Shown here: positions 17,936 to 25,071 of the stretch, piece after piece
Layout: every line of letters starts with the position of its first letter
Position numbering within the stretch: position 1 is the first letter of the stretch
Assembly: GCA_002702745.1 (NCBI GenBank)
Contig: PABM01000016.1
Span: 1,834 to 26,904, forward strand
DNA from: Flavobacteriaceae bacterium
GTDB taxonomy: Bacteria > Bacteroidota > Bacteroidia > Flavobacteriales > Flavobacteriaceae
DNA length: 25,071 bases
Direction of reading: 5' to 3'
The notes under the pieces: model-generated
The model's database searches: none
What the model saw: the letters and a program-made list of their open reading frames with translations, nothing else
Told to the model about the DNA's origin: nothing
Position numbers and translations under genes: made by a program

Positions 17936-18989
17936 CATTAAAATAACCGGAACTGGATCCTATATTCCAGAAATTATCCAGGACAATTCTAAATTTTTAG
18001 ACAGAAATTTTTTTGATAATGAAGGAAATCGAATTGAAACAAAAAATGAAGAAATTATTGAAAAGTTTCAGAAGATAACTGGAATTAAAGAAAGAAGGTA
18101 TGCGAAAGATGAATTAAACACTTCCGATATCGCCTATTTAGCTGCAAAAGAAGCCATTAAAAACTCAAAAGTTGATCCTGAGAAAATTGATTACATCATA
18201 CTAGCTCATAATTTTGGTAATGCGAGTAATAATTCAACACAAGTTGATGTATTTCCCAGTTTAGCTGTAAGGGTTAAAAACTTATTAAAAATAAAAAATC
18301 CAAAATGTGTAGCATATGATATTTTATTTGGATGTCCAGGATGGCTTGAAGGTGTGATTCAAGGTTATGGTTTTATTAAAGCTGGAATGGCTGAAAGATG
18401 TCTGGTGATTGGTGCAGATACATTATCTAGAGTTGTTGACGTCAATGATAGAGATTCGATGATTTTTGCAGATGGAGCAGGTGCTACAATAATTGAAAAG
18501 ACAGATGATGAAGGTGGTATTTTATCTCATAACACAGCATCTTACACAGATGATGAAGTTTTTTATCTTTTTTACGGGAAATCTTATAATCCTCAGGCTG
18601 ATGAAAAAACAAAATATATTAAAATGAGGGGGCGAAAAGTTTATGAATTTGCTTTAACAAATGTTCCTTCTGCTATGAAAGAATGCTTAGATTTAGCTAA
18701 CACCGATATTTCAGAAATAAAAAAGATTTTAATTCATCAAGCAAATGCTAAAATGGATGATGCAATAGTTAAAAGATTATATAAACTTTTCAACGAAGAA
18801 TCTCCCGAGAAAATTATGCCCCTTACGGTAGATCGCTTTGGTAATAGTTCAGTGGCAACTGTACCAACAATGTTTGATTTAATTGTAAGAAATAAACTTG
18901 GGGATCATAAAGTTGAAAAGGGGGATAAAATTATTTTTGCTAGTGTAGGTGCTGGAATGCATATTAATGCAATGGTGTACCAATATTAA
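17931..18989 (+). CDS. 3-oxoacyl-ACP synthase III (KAS III/FabH-like)
   Basis: A thiolase-fold condensing enzyme of 352 residues. The KAS III catalytic triad is complete: Cys135 in LFGCPGWLEG, His269 in ILIHQANAKM and Asn305 in DRFGNSSVAT; the C-terminal loop ASVGAGMHINAMVY replaces the usual GGGLTWG-like end. It is longer than E. coli FabH (317 residues), with an extended N-terminal loop (about 20-50, FLDRNFFDNEGNRIETKNE). FabH proper starts fatty-acid synthesis from acetyl-CoA and malonyl-ACP. The extra length, altered end and neighbours suggest a specialised KAS III rather than the housekeeping enzyme, but the acyl substrate is unknown. It is followed after three bases by a methyltransferase-like gene and then a glycosyltransferase gene. 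Confidence 0.88.
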   Translation: MNIKITGTGSYIPEIIQDNSKFLDRNFFDNEGNRIETKNEEIIEKFQKITGIKERRYAKDELNTSDIAYLAAKEAIKNSKVDPEKIDYIILAHNFGNASNNSTQVDVFPSLAVRVKNLLKIKNPKCVAYDILFGCPGWLEGVIQGYGFIKAGMAERCLVIGADTLSRVVDVNDRDSMIFADGAGATIIEKTDDEGGILSHNTASYTDDEVFYLFYGKSYNPQADEKTKYIKMRGRKVYEFALTNVPSAMKECLDLANTDISEIKKILIHQANAKMDDAIVKRLYKLFNEESPEKIMPLTVDRFGNSSVATVPTMFDLIVRNKLGDHKVEKGDKIIFASVGAGMHINAMVYQY

Positions 18990-18992
18990 TAA

Positions 18993-19520
18993 ATGTATAC
19001 TAAAAACTTTCCGCACAAGAGATATAGAATAACAACCGATTTTATTAATAAACATATTGATAAAAGTGAGTTAATATTAGACTTAGGAATAAAAAACCCT
19101 TTGTCAGAGGCTTTAAAAGAAGATGGTTACCAAATAATAAATACAAATGGTGAGGACCTTGATATAGATCAATCATTAATATTGGAAACAAAAGCTACGG
19201 TGGTCACTGCACTTCAAATATTTGAACACTTATTAAACCCATTTCAAATATTAAACAGTATCAAAGCTAAAAAGTTAGTTTGTAGCATTCCCCTAAGGCT
19301 CTGGTTTGCTAAAGCTTATAGAAATTTCAATGATATCAGAGACAATCATTTTCATGAATTTGAAGATTGGCAATTTAGATTATTACTTGAAAAAACAGGT
19401 TGGAAAATAATTGAAGAAAAAAAGTTTACAAATCCGGTAAAAAAAATAGGAATAAGACCATTCTTTAGACTGTTTACGAATAGATACATGATTATTTATG
19501 CTGAAAAAATTGATTTATGA
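18993..19520 (+). CDS. Small methyltransferase-like protein with degenerate SAM loop
   Basis: A 175-residue protein that resembles class I S-adenosylmethionine methyltransferases of the type 11 group. ILDLGIKNPLSEAL (28-41) corresponds to motif I, ALQIFEHLLNPFQIL (73-87) to the region after motif II, and NHFHEFEDWQFRLLLEKTGWKIIE (118-141) is typical of the C-terminal part, where a loop His precedes the final helix. The motif I loop has one glycine (DLGIKN) instead of the usual GxGxG, and the domain is shorter than the normal 200-250 residues, so activity is uncertain. The target is unknown. It starts three bases after the KAS III gene and overlaps the glycosyltransferase gene by four bases (ATGA), so all three are likely made together. 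Confidence 0.7.
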   Translation: MYTKNFPHKRYRITTDFINKHIDKSELILDLGIKNPLSEALKEDGYQIINTNGEDLDIDQSLILETKATVVTALQIFEHLLNPFQILNSIKAKKLVCSIPLRLWFAKAYRNFNDIRDNHFHEFEDWQFRLLLEKTGWKIIEEKKFTNPVKKIGIRPFFRLFTNRYMIIYAEKIDL

Positions 19521-20371
19521 AAATATGTATAATCATACCAGTTTTTAATGAGCAGGATTTTATAAAAAAATCAGTTGAGTCATTAATTAATCAGACAATT
19601 ATACCTGCAGAGGTAATATATGTAAATGATAATTCAACAGATAATTCTAAGAATATCATTAAAAATTTAATAGGTAAATGTGAATGGATTAGGGTTATTG
19701 ACTATAAGTCGGTTCAAAAACATGTCCCAGGAAGCAAGGTTATTGAAGCATTTAATTTTGGATTAAAAAATTTAGAAACACAGTTTGATGTGATTTGTAA
19801 ATTTGATGGTGACATTATACTTCCTAAAAATTATATTGAAAAAATTATTGAAATTTTCAATGAAAATGAAAATGTTGGGATTTCAGGAGGAAATTTATAT
19901 GTCCTAAAAAACAGAAAATGGATTTATGAAAATATTACTGCTAAAACACATGTGCGAGGACCAATAAAAGCATATAGAGCTGAATGTTTTGATGATATAA
20001 ACGGTTTAAAATCATCTATAGGCTGGGATACAGTTGATGTTTTACTTGCGCAAAAAAAAGGATGGTTAATTTATACCGATAAGGATCTGATTGTTAAACA
20101 TTTAAAACCAACAGGGCAAAAATATTCTATTAATTCAAAAATGTTACAAGGAGAATCATTATATAAAATGAGATTTGGATTTATATTGAGTGTTCTTTCT
20201 CTGTTAAAATCTTCTTTCAATAATAATAGTTTATCCAGATTATTTTATGGATTTATGGGGTATTTTATCTCATTTTTAAGACAAAAGACGTTTATTGTAA
20301 CAGATGAGGAAGGAGTTTTTATAAGAAATTTTAGATGGAAAGTGATTTATGAGAAATATTTAAAATTTTAG
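19517..20371 (+). CDS. Family 2 glycosyltransferase
   Basis: An inverting, GT-A fold glycosyltransferase of 284 residues. The N-terminus ICIIIPVFNEQDFIKKSVESLINQ (3-26) and YVNDNSTDNS (35-44) form the nucleotide-sugar site. The metal-binding DxD is DGD (97-99) in ICKFDGDIILPKNYI, and GWDTVDVLL (169-177) supplies the acidic catalytic-base region. HVRGPIKAYRAECF (145-158) is typical of lipid- or polysaccharide-linked GT2 proteins. A hydrophobic stretch (221-255) may attach it to the inner membrane. The donor and acceptor are not readable. It ends the KAS III/methyltransferase/GT2 group, and its last 12 bases overlap the convergent serine racemase-like gene. Confidence 0.9.
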   Translation: MKICIIIPVFNEQDFIKKSVESLINQTIIPAEVIYVNDNSTDNSKNIIKNLIGKCEWIRVIDYKSVQKHVPGSKVIEAFNFGLKNLETQFDVICKFDGDIILPKNYIEKIIEIFNENENVGISGGNLYVLKNRKWIYENITAKTHVRGPIKAYRAECFDDINGLKSSIGWDTVDVLLAQKKGWLIYTDKDLIVKHLKPTGQKYSINSKMLQGESLYKMRFGFILSVLSLLKSSFNNNSLSRLFYGFMGYFISFLRQKTFIVTDEEGVFIRNFRWKVIYEKYLKF

Positions 20372-21301
20372 AGAATTAAAGTCGATATTTCCACCACACA
20401 TTATCAATCCGATATTTTTATTTTTAAACTTTTTATTATTTTTTATCAAAGCAGCTAAAACAACTGCGCTTGATGGTTCTACCACAATTTTTAACTTATT
20501 GATTATAATATCTAAAGAGTCCATAATTTCATCTTCGCTAACTAATAAAATCTCTTTTACATAATGTTGAATAATAGGAAAATTAATTGATCCTAGATTA
20601 GTTCTTAATCCATCTGCTATTGTATTGATAGATTCATTAAATTCAATTTTTCCAGAAATTAAAGATCTATATGCATCATCGACATTTGATGGCTCAGCAC
20701 CAATAACCTGACAATATTCAGAGAAATTATTAATTGCAATAGAGGTGCCAGCAATTAGTCCACCTCCTCCGATAGGAGAAAAGATAAAATCTAAATTTGG
20801 ATAATCATTTATAAACTCTCCTGCACAAGTAGAATTTCCTAAAATTACATCCATATTATTTGAAGGATGTATGAAATATAAATTTTTATTTTTTAATATT
20901 TCACTGGTTGTAAATTCCCTTGCTTGTAAGTTTGATTCACATTCTACAACATTTTTAGTGTAAGATAAAACTGAAGACTTTTTAAAATTTGGTGTGTTAT
21001 TAGGCATTACTATATGACAAGGGATTTTTAATTCGTAGGCTGCTCTGGCCAATGCATGAGCAAAGTTTCCCGAGGAATGGGTTATAACTCCTGTTTGTCT
21101 AAATTCAACGGGCATATTTATAATAGCATTTATTGCAGCCCTATATTTGAATGACGCTGTATGTTGAAAATTTTCACACTTAAAAAAAACATTGCAATTA
21201 CATAAAGAATCAATAATATCAAATCTTAAAACAGGGGTATTTATTACAAATTTCTTTAAATCTTTAGTTACTGATTTAATATTATGTCTCTCATAAGACA
21301 T
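20360..21301 (-). CDS. PLP-dependent serine racemase / threonine-serine dehydratase-like enzyme
   Basis: A fold-type II PLP enzyme of 313 residues with a single catalytic domain and no ACT regulatory domain, so not biosynthetic IlvA. The PLP lysine is Lys52 in TASFKYRAA (family form SFKxRGA), and the phosphate loop is GGGGL (178-182). Compared from memory with mammalian serine racemase, several signature positions are kept: THSSGN (74-79), where Ser77 lines up with the second-face base Ser84, and AEPSNVDD (202-209), where Glu203 and Asp209 line up with the divalent-cation ligands. The residue facing the PLP ring nitrogen is Cys302 (MCGGN), as in some serine dehydratases. Serine racemase, serine/threonine dehydratase or hydroxyaspartate dehydratase are all possible. 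It follows alaS by one base. Confidence 0.85.
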   Translation of the reverse strand: MSYERHNIKSVTKDLKKFVINTPVLRFDIIDSLCNCNVFFKCENFQHTASFKYRAAINAIINMPVEFRQTGVITHSSGNFAHALARAAYELKIPCHIVMPNNTPNFKKSSVLSYTKNVVECESNLQAREFTTSEILKNKNLYFIHPSNNMDVILGNSTCAGEFINDYPNLDFIFSPIGGGGLIAGTSIAINNFSEYCQVIGAEPSNVDDAYRSLISGKIEFNESINTIADGLRTNLGSINFPIIQHYVKEILLVSEDEIMDSLDIIINKLKIVVEPSSAVVLAALIKNNKKFKNKNIGLIMCGGNIDFNSLKF

Positions 21302-21302
21302 A

Positions 21303-23927
21303 TTACTTTAAAAATTGAATTTGAAGATCTTTAGCAGCAGTATATAGTTTTTGAATTCCTTCTAAATTATCGCCTGCACATGTGGAGTAAAAAGCTTGAC
21401 CTCCTCCTCTACCGTCAATAAACTTACTAAGTTTAGATATAATCTCAGAGGAATTCAAATTCTTTTCAGAAACTAAATTTTTTGATATATAACAAGAGCA
21501 ATACACTTTATTTAACTCTTTAGTAATAATTATTAAAAAAAGATTTTCTATATCAGAAGCGATTGAAAAACATAAATCCTTGATTTTTGCAGGTTTTAAA
21601 TCAACAATTGTAGTAATAACATTTAATCCGGAAATATTTTCAAGCTCTGTTATGATATTTTTTTTTACTGAAGAAACTTTTTCGTTGCTTAATTTATCAA
21701 TTTCTTTCTTTAGTAAAGAATTTTCATCACACAGTGATTTTACACTTTCATATAAGCTTTTTGGATTTTTTAACATATCCTTTATCTTATCATATTCGTT
21801 AATTTTTGAATTGTAATAATTTTTAACAGACTCATTTGTAATAGCCTCTATTCTTCTCACACCAGAAGCAATTGCACCTTCACTAATAATTTTGAACTGC
21901 CATAACTCAGAAGTATTATTTACATGTGTGCCACCACATAACTCATAGGATGCTCCAAACTTAATTGTTCTAACTGTATCTCCGTATTTTTCGCCAAATA
22001 AACCTATAGCTCCATTATCTTGAGCCTTTTTTAAAGGAATATTCCTTTCTTCAATCAAATCAATAGAATTATCAATTCGTGAGTTAACAAAGTTTTCTAC
22101 AGAAATTATATCACTTTGATCAATTTTTGAATAATGAGAAAAATCAAATCTAAAGTTTTCAGAACTTACCCTACTTCCTTTTTGTTCAACATGATTGCCA
22201 AGAATACTTCTAAGTGCCTGGTGTAATAAATGAGTTGCAGTATGATTACACTGAATTCTAAATCTGTTTTTATTATCAACTACTGCTCTAAAAATTAAAT
22301 CAAGCTTTTTTGGTAGATTTTTGGCTAAATGAACAGATAAGCTGCCCTCTTTAATTGTATCGTGAATGTGGACTACATCTCCATCATTTGATTCAATAAA
22401 ACCAATATCTCCGATTTGACCGCCAGATTCTGCATAAAAAGGAGTAAGGTTAAAAACCAATTGAAATATTATACCGTCTTTTTTTGACTTTACCTTTCTG
22501 TATTTGACAATTTTTACATTAGCTTCAAGTGAATCATATCCGACAAATTCTTGAACAGGAGCATCAATTAAAACTATCCAGTCATCAAAGGAAATTTCTG
22601 CAGCCTTTCTTGACCTGTCTTTTTGTTTTTCAAGTTCACTATTAAATGATTCAATGTCAAGGTTGAATCCTCTTTCTTCAAGAATTAAGTTAGTTAAGTC
22701 AACTGGAAAACCATAGGTATCATAAAGTTCAAATGCTTTTTTACCAGGCACCAACTTATTATTAGATGATGAGATTATTTCTTCTAAAAGAATTAGCCCC
22801 TGTTCAAGGGTTCTTAAAAAAGAGTTTTCTTCTTCTTTAATGACATTTTCTATCAGAACTCTTTGATTTGATAGTTCAGGGTAAAACTCTCCCATTTTTA
22901 AAACGAGTGAACCAAACAGTTTATATAGCATTGGTTCTTTAATTTTCAAAAATGTAAAACTATATCTTATTGCTCTTCTAAGTATTCTTCGAATTACGTA
23001 TCCAGCTCCGGTATTACTTGGTAATTGACCATCTGCAATAGAAAATGAAACTGCTCTTAGATGATCTGAAATAACCCTCATTGCTATGTCTGATTTATCA
23101 TTTTCCCCATAATTTATTTCGGTTATTTGTACAATCTCATTTATTAAACTCTTAAAAATATCTGTATCGTAATTGGATTTGACCTTTTGAAGGACCATAC
23201 ATAACCTTTCAAGTCCCATTCCAGTATCAATATGTTTTTTTGGTAAATCTTCTAATTTTCCATCGGCTTTTCTGTTATTCTGAATAAATACAAGATTCCA
23301 GAGCTCTACAACAAGAGGATTATCTTTATTTATCAAGGATTGAGCTGGTACTTTCTTTTTTTCGGATTCATCCCTTAGATCTACATGTATTTCACTGGAT
23401 GGCCCACATGGTCCTTGTTCACCCATTTCCCAGAAATTATCATCCTTTCCACAAAATAATATTTTGTCTTTTTCGATAATCTTACTCCATATATTAAATG
23501 CCTCTGAATCTTCAGAGACTCCATCTTCCTTTGAGCCTTCAAAAATAGTAACGTACAAGTCTTGGGGGTTAATTCCATACTCCTTAGTCAATAGTTCCCA
23601 TGACCAATTTATCGCATCTTCTTTGAAATAATCTCCAAAACTCCAATTACCAAGCATTTCAAAAAATGTATGATGATAAGTATCATGACCGACCTCAGCT
23701 AAGTCATTGTGTTTACCTGAAACACGAAGACACTTTTGAGAATTAGCAACTCTTTTATTCTGAGGATTTTCCTGATTTAAAAAATAGTCTTTAAACGGAG
23801 CCATCCCTGAATTAATAAACATCAATGAAGGGTCGTTTTTTGAAACAATTGGAGAAGATTGACCAATTTTATGATTTTTTTTCTCGAAAAAGTCTAAAAA
23901 TTTTTTTCTTACTTCGTTGGCGTTCAT
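21303..23927 (-). CDS. alaS: Alanyl-tRNA synthetase
   Basis: Charges tRNA-Ala and corrects Ser and Gly mischarging. The 874-residue protein has all three parts. The class II catalytic domain includes SQKCLRVSGKHNDLAEVG (63-80) and HHTFFEMLGNWSFGDYF (85-101). The editing domain carries the zinc ligands His562 and His566 in NHTATHLLHQ, and Cys664 and His668 in ELCGGTHVNN. The C-Ala domain ends with GRGGGQAFYSTCAG (839-852), preceded by a coiled coil near 705-755. The gene is intact and of normal length. It is the first gene of a leftward pair with the serine racemase-like gene. Its probable -7 box lies about 80 bases upstream, giving a leader near 75 bases that begins with the inverted repeat at 23982-24002. 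Confidence 0.98.
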   Translation of the reverse strand: MNANEVRKKFLDFFEKKNHKIGQSSPIVSKNDPSLMFINSGMAPFKDYFLNQENPQNKRVANSQKCLRVSGKHNDLAEVGHDTYHHTFFEMLGNWSFGDYFKEDAINWSWELLTKEYGINPQDLYVTIFEGSKEDGVSEDSEAFNIWSKIIEKDKILFCGKDDNFWEMGEQGPCGPSSEIHVDLRDESEKKKVPAQSLINKDNPLVVELWNLVFIQNNRKADGKLEDLPKKHIDTGMGLERLCMVLQKVKSNYDTDIFKSLINEIVQITEINYGENDKSDIAMRVISDHLRAVSFSIADGQLPSNTGAGYVIRRILRRAIRYSFTFLKIKEPMLYKLFGSLVLKMGEFYPELSNQRVLIENVIKEEENSFLRTLEQGLILLEEIISSSNNKLVPGKKAFELYDTYGFPVDLTNLILEERGFNLDIESFNSELEKQKDRSRKAAEISFDDWIVLIDAPVQEFVGYDSLEANVKIVKYRKVKSKKDGIIFQLVFNLTPFYAESGGQIGDIGFIESNDGDVVHIHDTIKEGSLSVHLAKNLPKKLDLIFRAVVDNKNRFRIQCNHTATHLLHQALRSILGNHVEQKGSRVSSENFRFDFSHYSKIDQSDIISVENFVNSRIDNSIDLIEERNIPLKKAQDNGAIGLFGEKYGDTVRTIKFGASYELCGGTHVNNTSELWQFKIISEGAIASGVRRIEAITNESVKNYYNSKINEYDKIKDMLKNPKSLYESVKSLCDENSLLKKEIDKLSNEKVSSVKKNIITELENISGLNVITTIVDLKPAKIKDLCFSIASDIENLFLIIITKELNKVYCSCYISKNLVSEKNLNSSEIISKLSKFIDGRGGGQAFYSTCAGDNLEGIQKLYTAAKDLQIQFLK

Positions 23928-23969
23928 TTTATGGTTATTATCAGTTTTTATCGAAAAAAAAAGTATTGT

Positions 23970-23977
23970 TATATTTG
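23970..23977 (+). promoter_or_regulatory. -7 box (TATATTTG) of the M23 peptidase gene
   Basis: An exact TAnnTTTG match, with a T-rich stretch (23945-23949) at the distance expected for a -33 element. The predicted start of transcription, near 23982-23984, coincides with the left end of the 9-bp-arm inverted repeat. The leader would be about 45 bases. Confidence 0.55.
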
Positions 23978-23981
23978 CACT

Positions 23982-24002
23982 TATGTTTATCTTATAAACA
24001 TA
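23982..24002. repeat. 9-bp-arm inverted repeat between facing alaS and M23 promoters
   Basis: TATGTTTAT (23982-23990) and ATAAACATA (23994-24002) are perfect inverted arms around a CTT spacer. The repeat occupies nearly all of the gap between the plus-strand box ending at 23977 and the minus-strand box beginning at 24008, so either transcript would begin with this hairpin, or a dimeric protein could bind it and block both promoters. Confidence 0.6.
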
Positions 24003-24007
24003 TTTTA

Positions 24008-24015
24008 CAAAGATA
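24008..24015 (-). promoter_or_regulatory. -7 box (TATCTTTG on minus strand) of alaS
   Basis: The plus strand reads CAAAGATA, the exact complement of a TAnnTTTG box. It faces the M23 promoter, so the two transcripts overlap in their leaders. The alaS leader would be about 75 bases. Its -33 region would fall at the start of the M23 coding sequence and shows no strong match. Confidence 0.45.
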
Positions 24016-24026
24016 TAATTTTAATT

Positions 24027-24998
24027 ATGCCTAAAGTTAAATATTATTACGATTCTGAATCTCTTTCATTTAAAAAAATTAAAAAGAGCAAAAGAGCTGT
24101 ATTCAAAAATGTCCTTCTTTATCTAACTGGATCCGCATTTTTTGGGTTTTTATTTATTTTCATTGGAAGTCAATATTTTCAATCGCCTCAAGAGAGATCT
24201 TTAAATAGGGAGCTTGAAAATATGAAATTTCAATATTCTCAATTAGATAAAAAAACGGAAAATATTGAAAGGGTTCTTGAAAATATAGAGGAAAGAGATA
24301 ATGCCATTTACAGAATCTTTTTTGAGGCTTCACCTATCAGTGAAGATAAAAGAAAGGCTGGATTTGGAGGTGTTAATAGATATAAAAAATTTGATGGTTT
24401 TGAATACTCTAATGTCATCAAAGAAAGCAATAGAAAAATCGATGTAATTCAAAAAAGGTTAACTATACAATCAAAATCATTAGATGAAATTGTAAAACTA
24501 GCAATGGATAGAGAAAAGTTTCTAAAATCAATACCTGCTATCCAACCTGTTAATAATGATGATTTAACAAGAATTGCTTCAGGATATGGTTATAGGATTG
24601 ATCCATTTACAAAGGCTAGAAAACACCATTATGGAATTGATTTTACAGCTCCACAAGGAACGCCGGTTTATGCTACTGGGGATGGAACTGTAATTCGTGC
24701 TGATAATAGATCTTCTGGTTACGGAAATCATATAAGAATTGACCATGGTTATGGTTATACCAGTCTATATGCACATCTATATAAATATAATGTTAAAAGA
24801 TATCAAAAAGTAAAAAGAGGTGATTTGATTGGTTACGTAGGTAGCACTGGGAGATCAAGCGCTCCCCACTTACATTATGAGATTTTTAAAGATAAAGCAA
24901 AGATAAATCCGATTAATTTCTACTATGGAAACTTAACTGCAAAAGAATATGATGAATTACTAAAACAAGCTTCTGTAGTTAATCAATCCTTAGATTAA
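24027..24998 (+). CDS. Membrane-anchored M23 (LytM-type) metallopeptidase
   Basis: A 323-residue envelope protein with a short cytoplasmic N-terminus rich in Lys (MPKVKYYYDS, KKIKKSKR), one transmembrane segment (about 27-49), a coiled-coil region (about 54-165) and a C-terminal M23 domain (about 183-300). The zinc-site residues are intact: His201 and Asp205 in HHYGIDF, His250 in LYAHLY, and His281/His283 in HLHYE. M23 enzymes cut peptidoglycan cross-links, and members with a coiled coil and transmembrane anchor may act in division or septum cleavage. The complete active site suggests a hydrolase rather than an EnvC/NlpD-type activator. The ATG at 24027 is chosen; an upstream ATG at 23931 would add 32 Tyr/Ile-rich residues and run across the promoter. 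It shares one base with the next gene. Confidence 0.9.
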   Translation: MPKVKYYYDSESLSFKKIKKSKRAVFKNVLLYLTGSAFFGFLFIFIGSQYFQSPQERSLNRELENMKFQYSQLDKKTENIERVLENIEERDNAIYRIFFEASPISEDKRKAGFGGVNRYKKFDGFEYSNVIKESNRKIDVIQKRLTIQSKSLDEIVKLAMDREKFLKSIPAIQPVNNDDLTRIASGYGYRIDPFTKARKHHYGIDFTAPQGTPVYATGDGTVIRADNRSSGYGNHIRIDHGYGYTSLYAHLYKYNVKRYQKVKRGDLIGYVGSTGRSSAPHLHYEIFKDKAKINPINFYYGNLTAKEYDELLKQASVVNQSLD

Positions 24999-25071
24999 TG
25001 AAAATCAATCTTCAAAACAAAAGATATTACTCAATCGGAGAAGTTGCATCAAAATTTAATGTAAATCCCTC
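24998..25071 (+). CDS. MerR-type transcriptional regulator, N-terminal fragment
   Basis: The ATG overlaps the peptidase stop by one base (TAATG) and the frame stays open to the end of the window. The 24 visible residues include RYYSIGEVASKFNVNPS, the start of a MerR-type winged helix DNA-binding domain (family form ysIgevA..fgvs). The rest, including the effector domain, is outside the window, so its ligand is unknown. Coupling to the M23 gene suggests joint transcription. Confidence 0.8.
   Translation, partial: MKINLQNKRYYSIGEVASKFNVNP

Noticed and set aside
23928..24002. T-box or attenuator in the alaS leader
   Set aside because: The leader is about 75 bases, with no T-box core sequence and no terminator hairpin, and T-boxes are not expected in Bacteroidota.
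23931..24026. Upstream ATG start of the M23 peptidase
   Set aside because: The added residues are Tyr/Ile/Cys-rich translated promoter DNA; the ATG at 24027 gives a normal short Lys-rich tail before the membrane segment.

Overview
The window looks like chromosome of an AT-rich member of the Flavobacteriia (Bacteroidota), probably marine, although the sequence alone cannot name the genus. The evidence is a SusC/SusD pair, Bacteroidota-type lipoprotein signals, a short-LID adenylate kinase, -7 promoter boxes of the TAnnTTTG type, and starts without Shine-Dalgarno sequences. The DNA is very compact. Genes abut or overlap by 1 to 18 bases, no gene-free stretch exceeds about 105 bases, and no tRNA, rRNA, CRISPR array, insertion sequence or phage gene is visible.

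Layout. (1) 1-3803 +: the end of a SusC-type TonB-dependent receptor, a SusD-type lipoprotein and an unrecognised small lipoprotein, closed by a strong TTCG-loop terminator (3818-3857). This is a surface nutrient-uptake locus without a visible enzyme to reveal its substrate. (2) 3880-7907 +: a 1098-residue FG-GAP/VCBS plus ASPIC/UnbV lipoprotein overlapping rlmB (23S rRNA 2'-O-methyltransferase). (3) 12399-7904 -: a tight five-gene run adk, obgE, TPR protein, mpl-like Mur ligase, YjjG-like HAD phosphatase. (4) 12505-14132 +: purK-purE, divergent from adk. (5) 14948-14115 -: a UbiA-like membrane protein lacking the first Asp motif. (6) 15027-17873 +: gcvP, glycine cleavage P-protein. (7) 17931-20371 +: a KAS III-like enzyme, a small degenerate methyltransferase-like protein and a family 2 glycosyltransferase, apparently one transcription unit of unknown product. 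(8) 23927-20360 -: alaS followed by a serine racemase/dehydratase-like gene. (9) 24027-25071 +: an M23 peptidase and the start of a MerR-type regulator.

Most of the window is core metabolism: purines, glycine, translation, ribosome assembly and cell wall. I see no obvious new defence or mobile system. The parts most worth a second look are the KAS III/methyltransferase/glycosyltransferase cassette, the motif-poor UbiA-like protein, the orphan lipoprotein of the SusCD locus, and the alaS/M23 intergenic region. There, two apparent promoters face each other across a 9-bp-arm inverted repeat.
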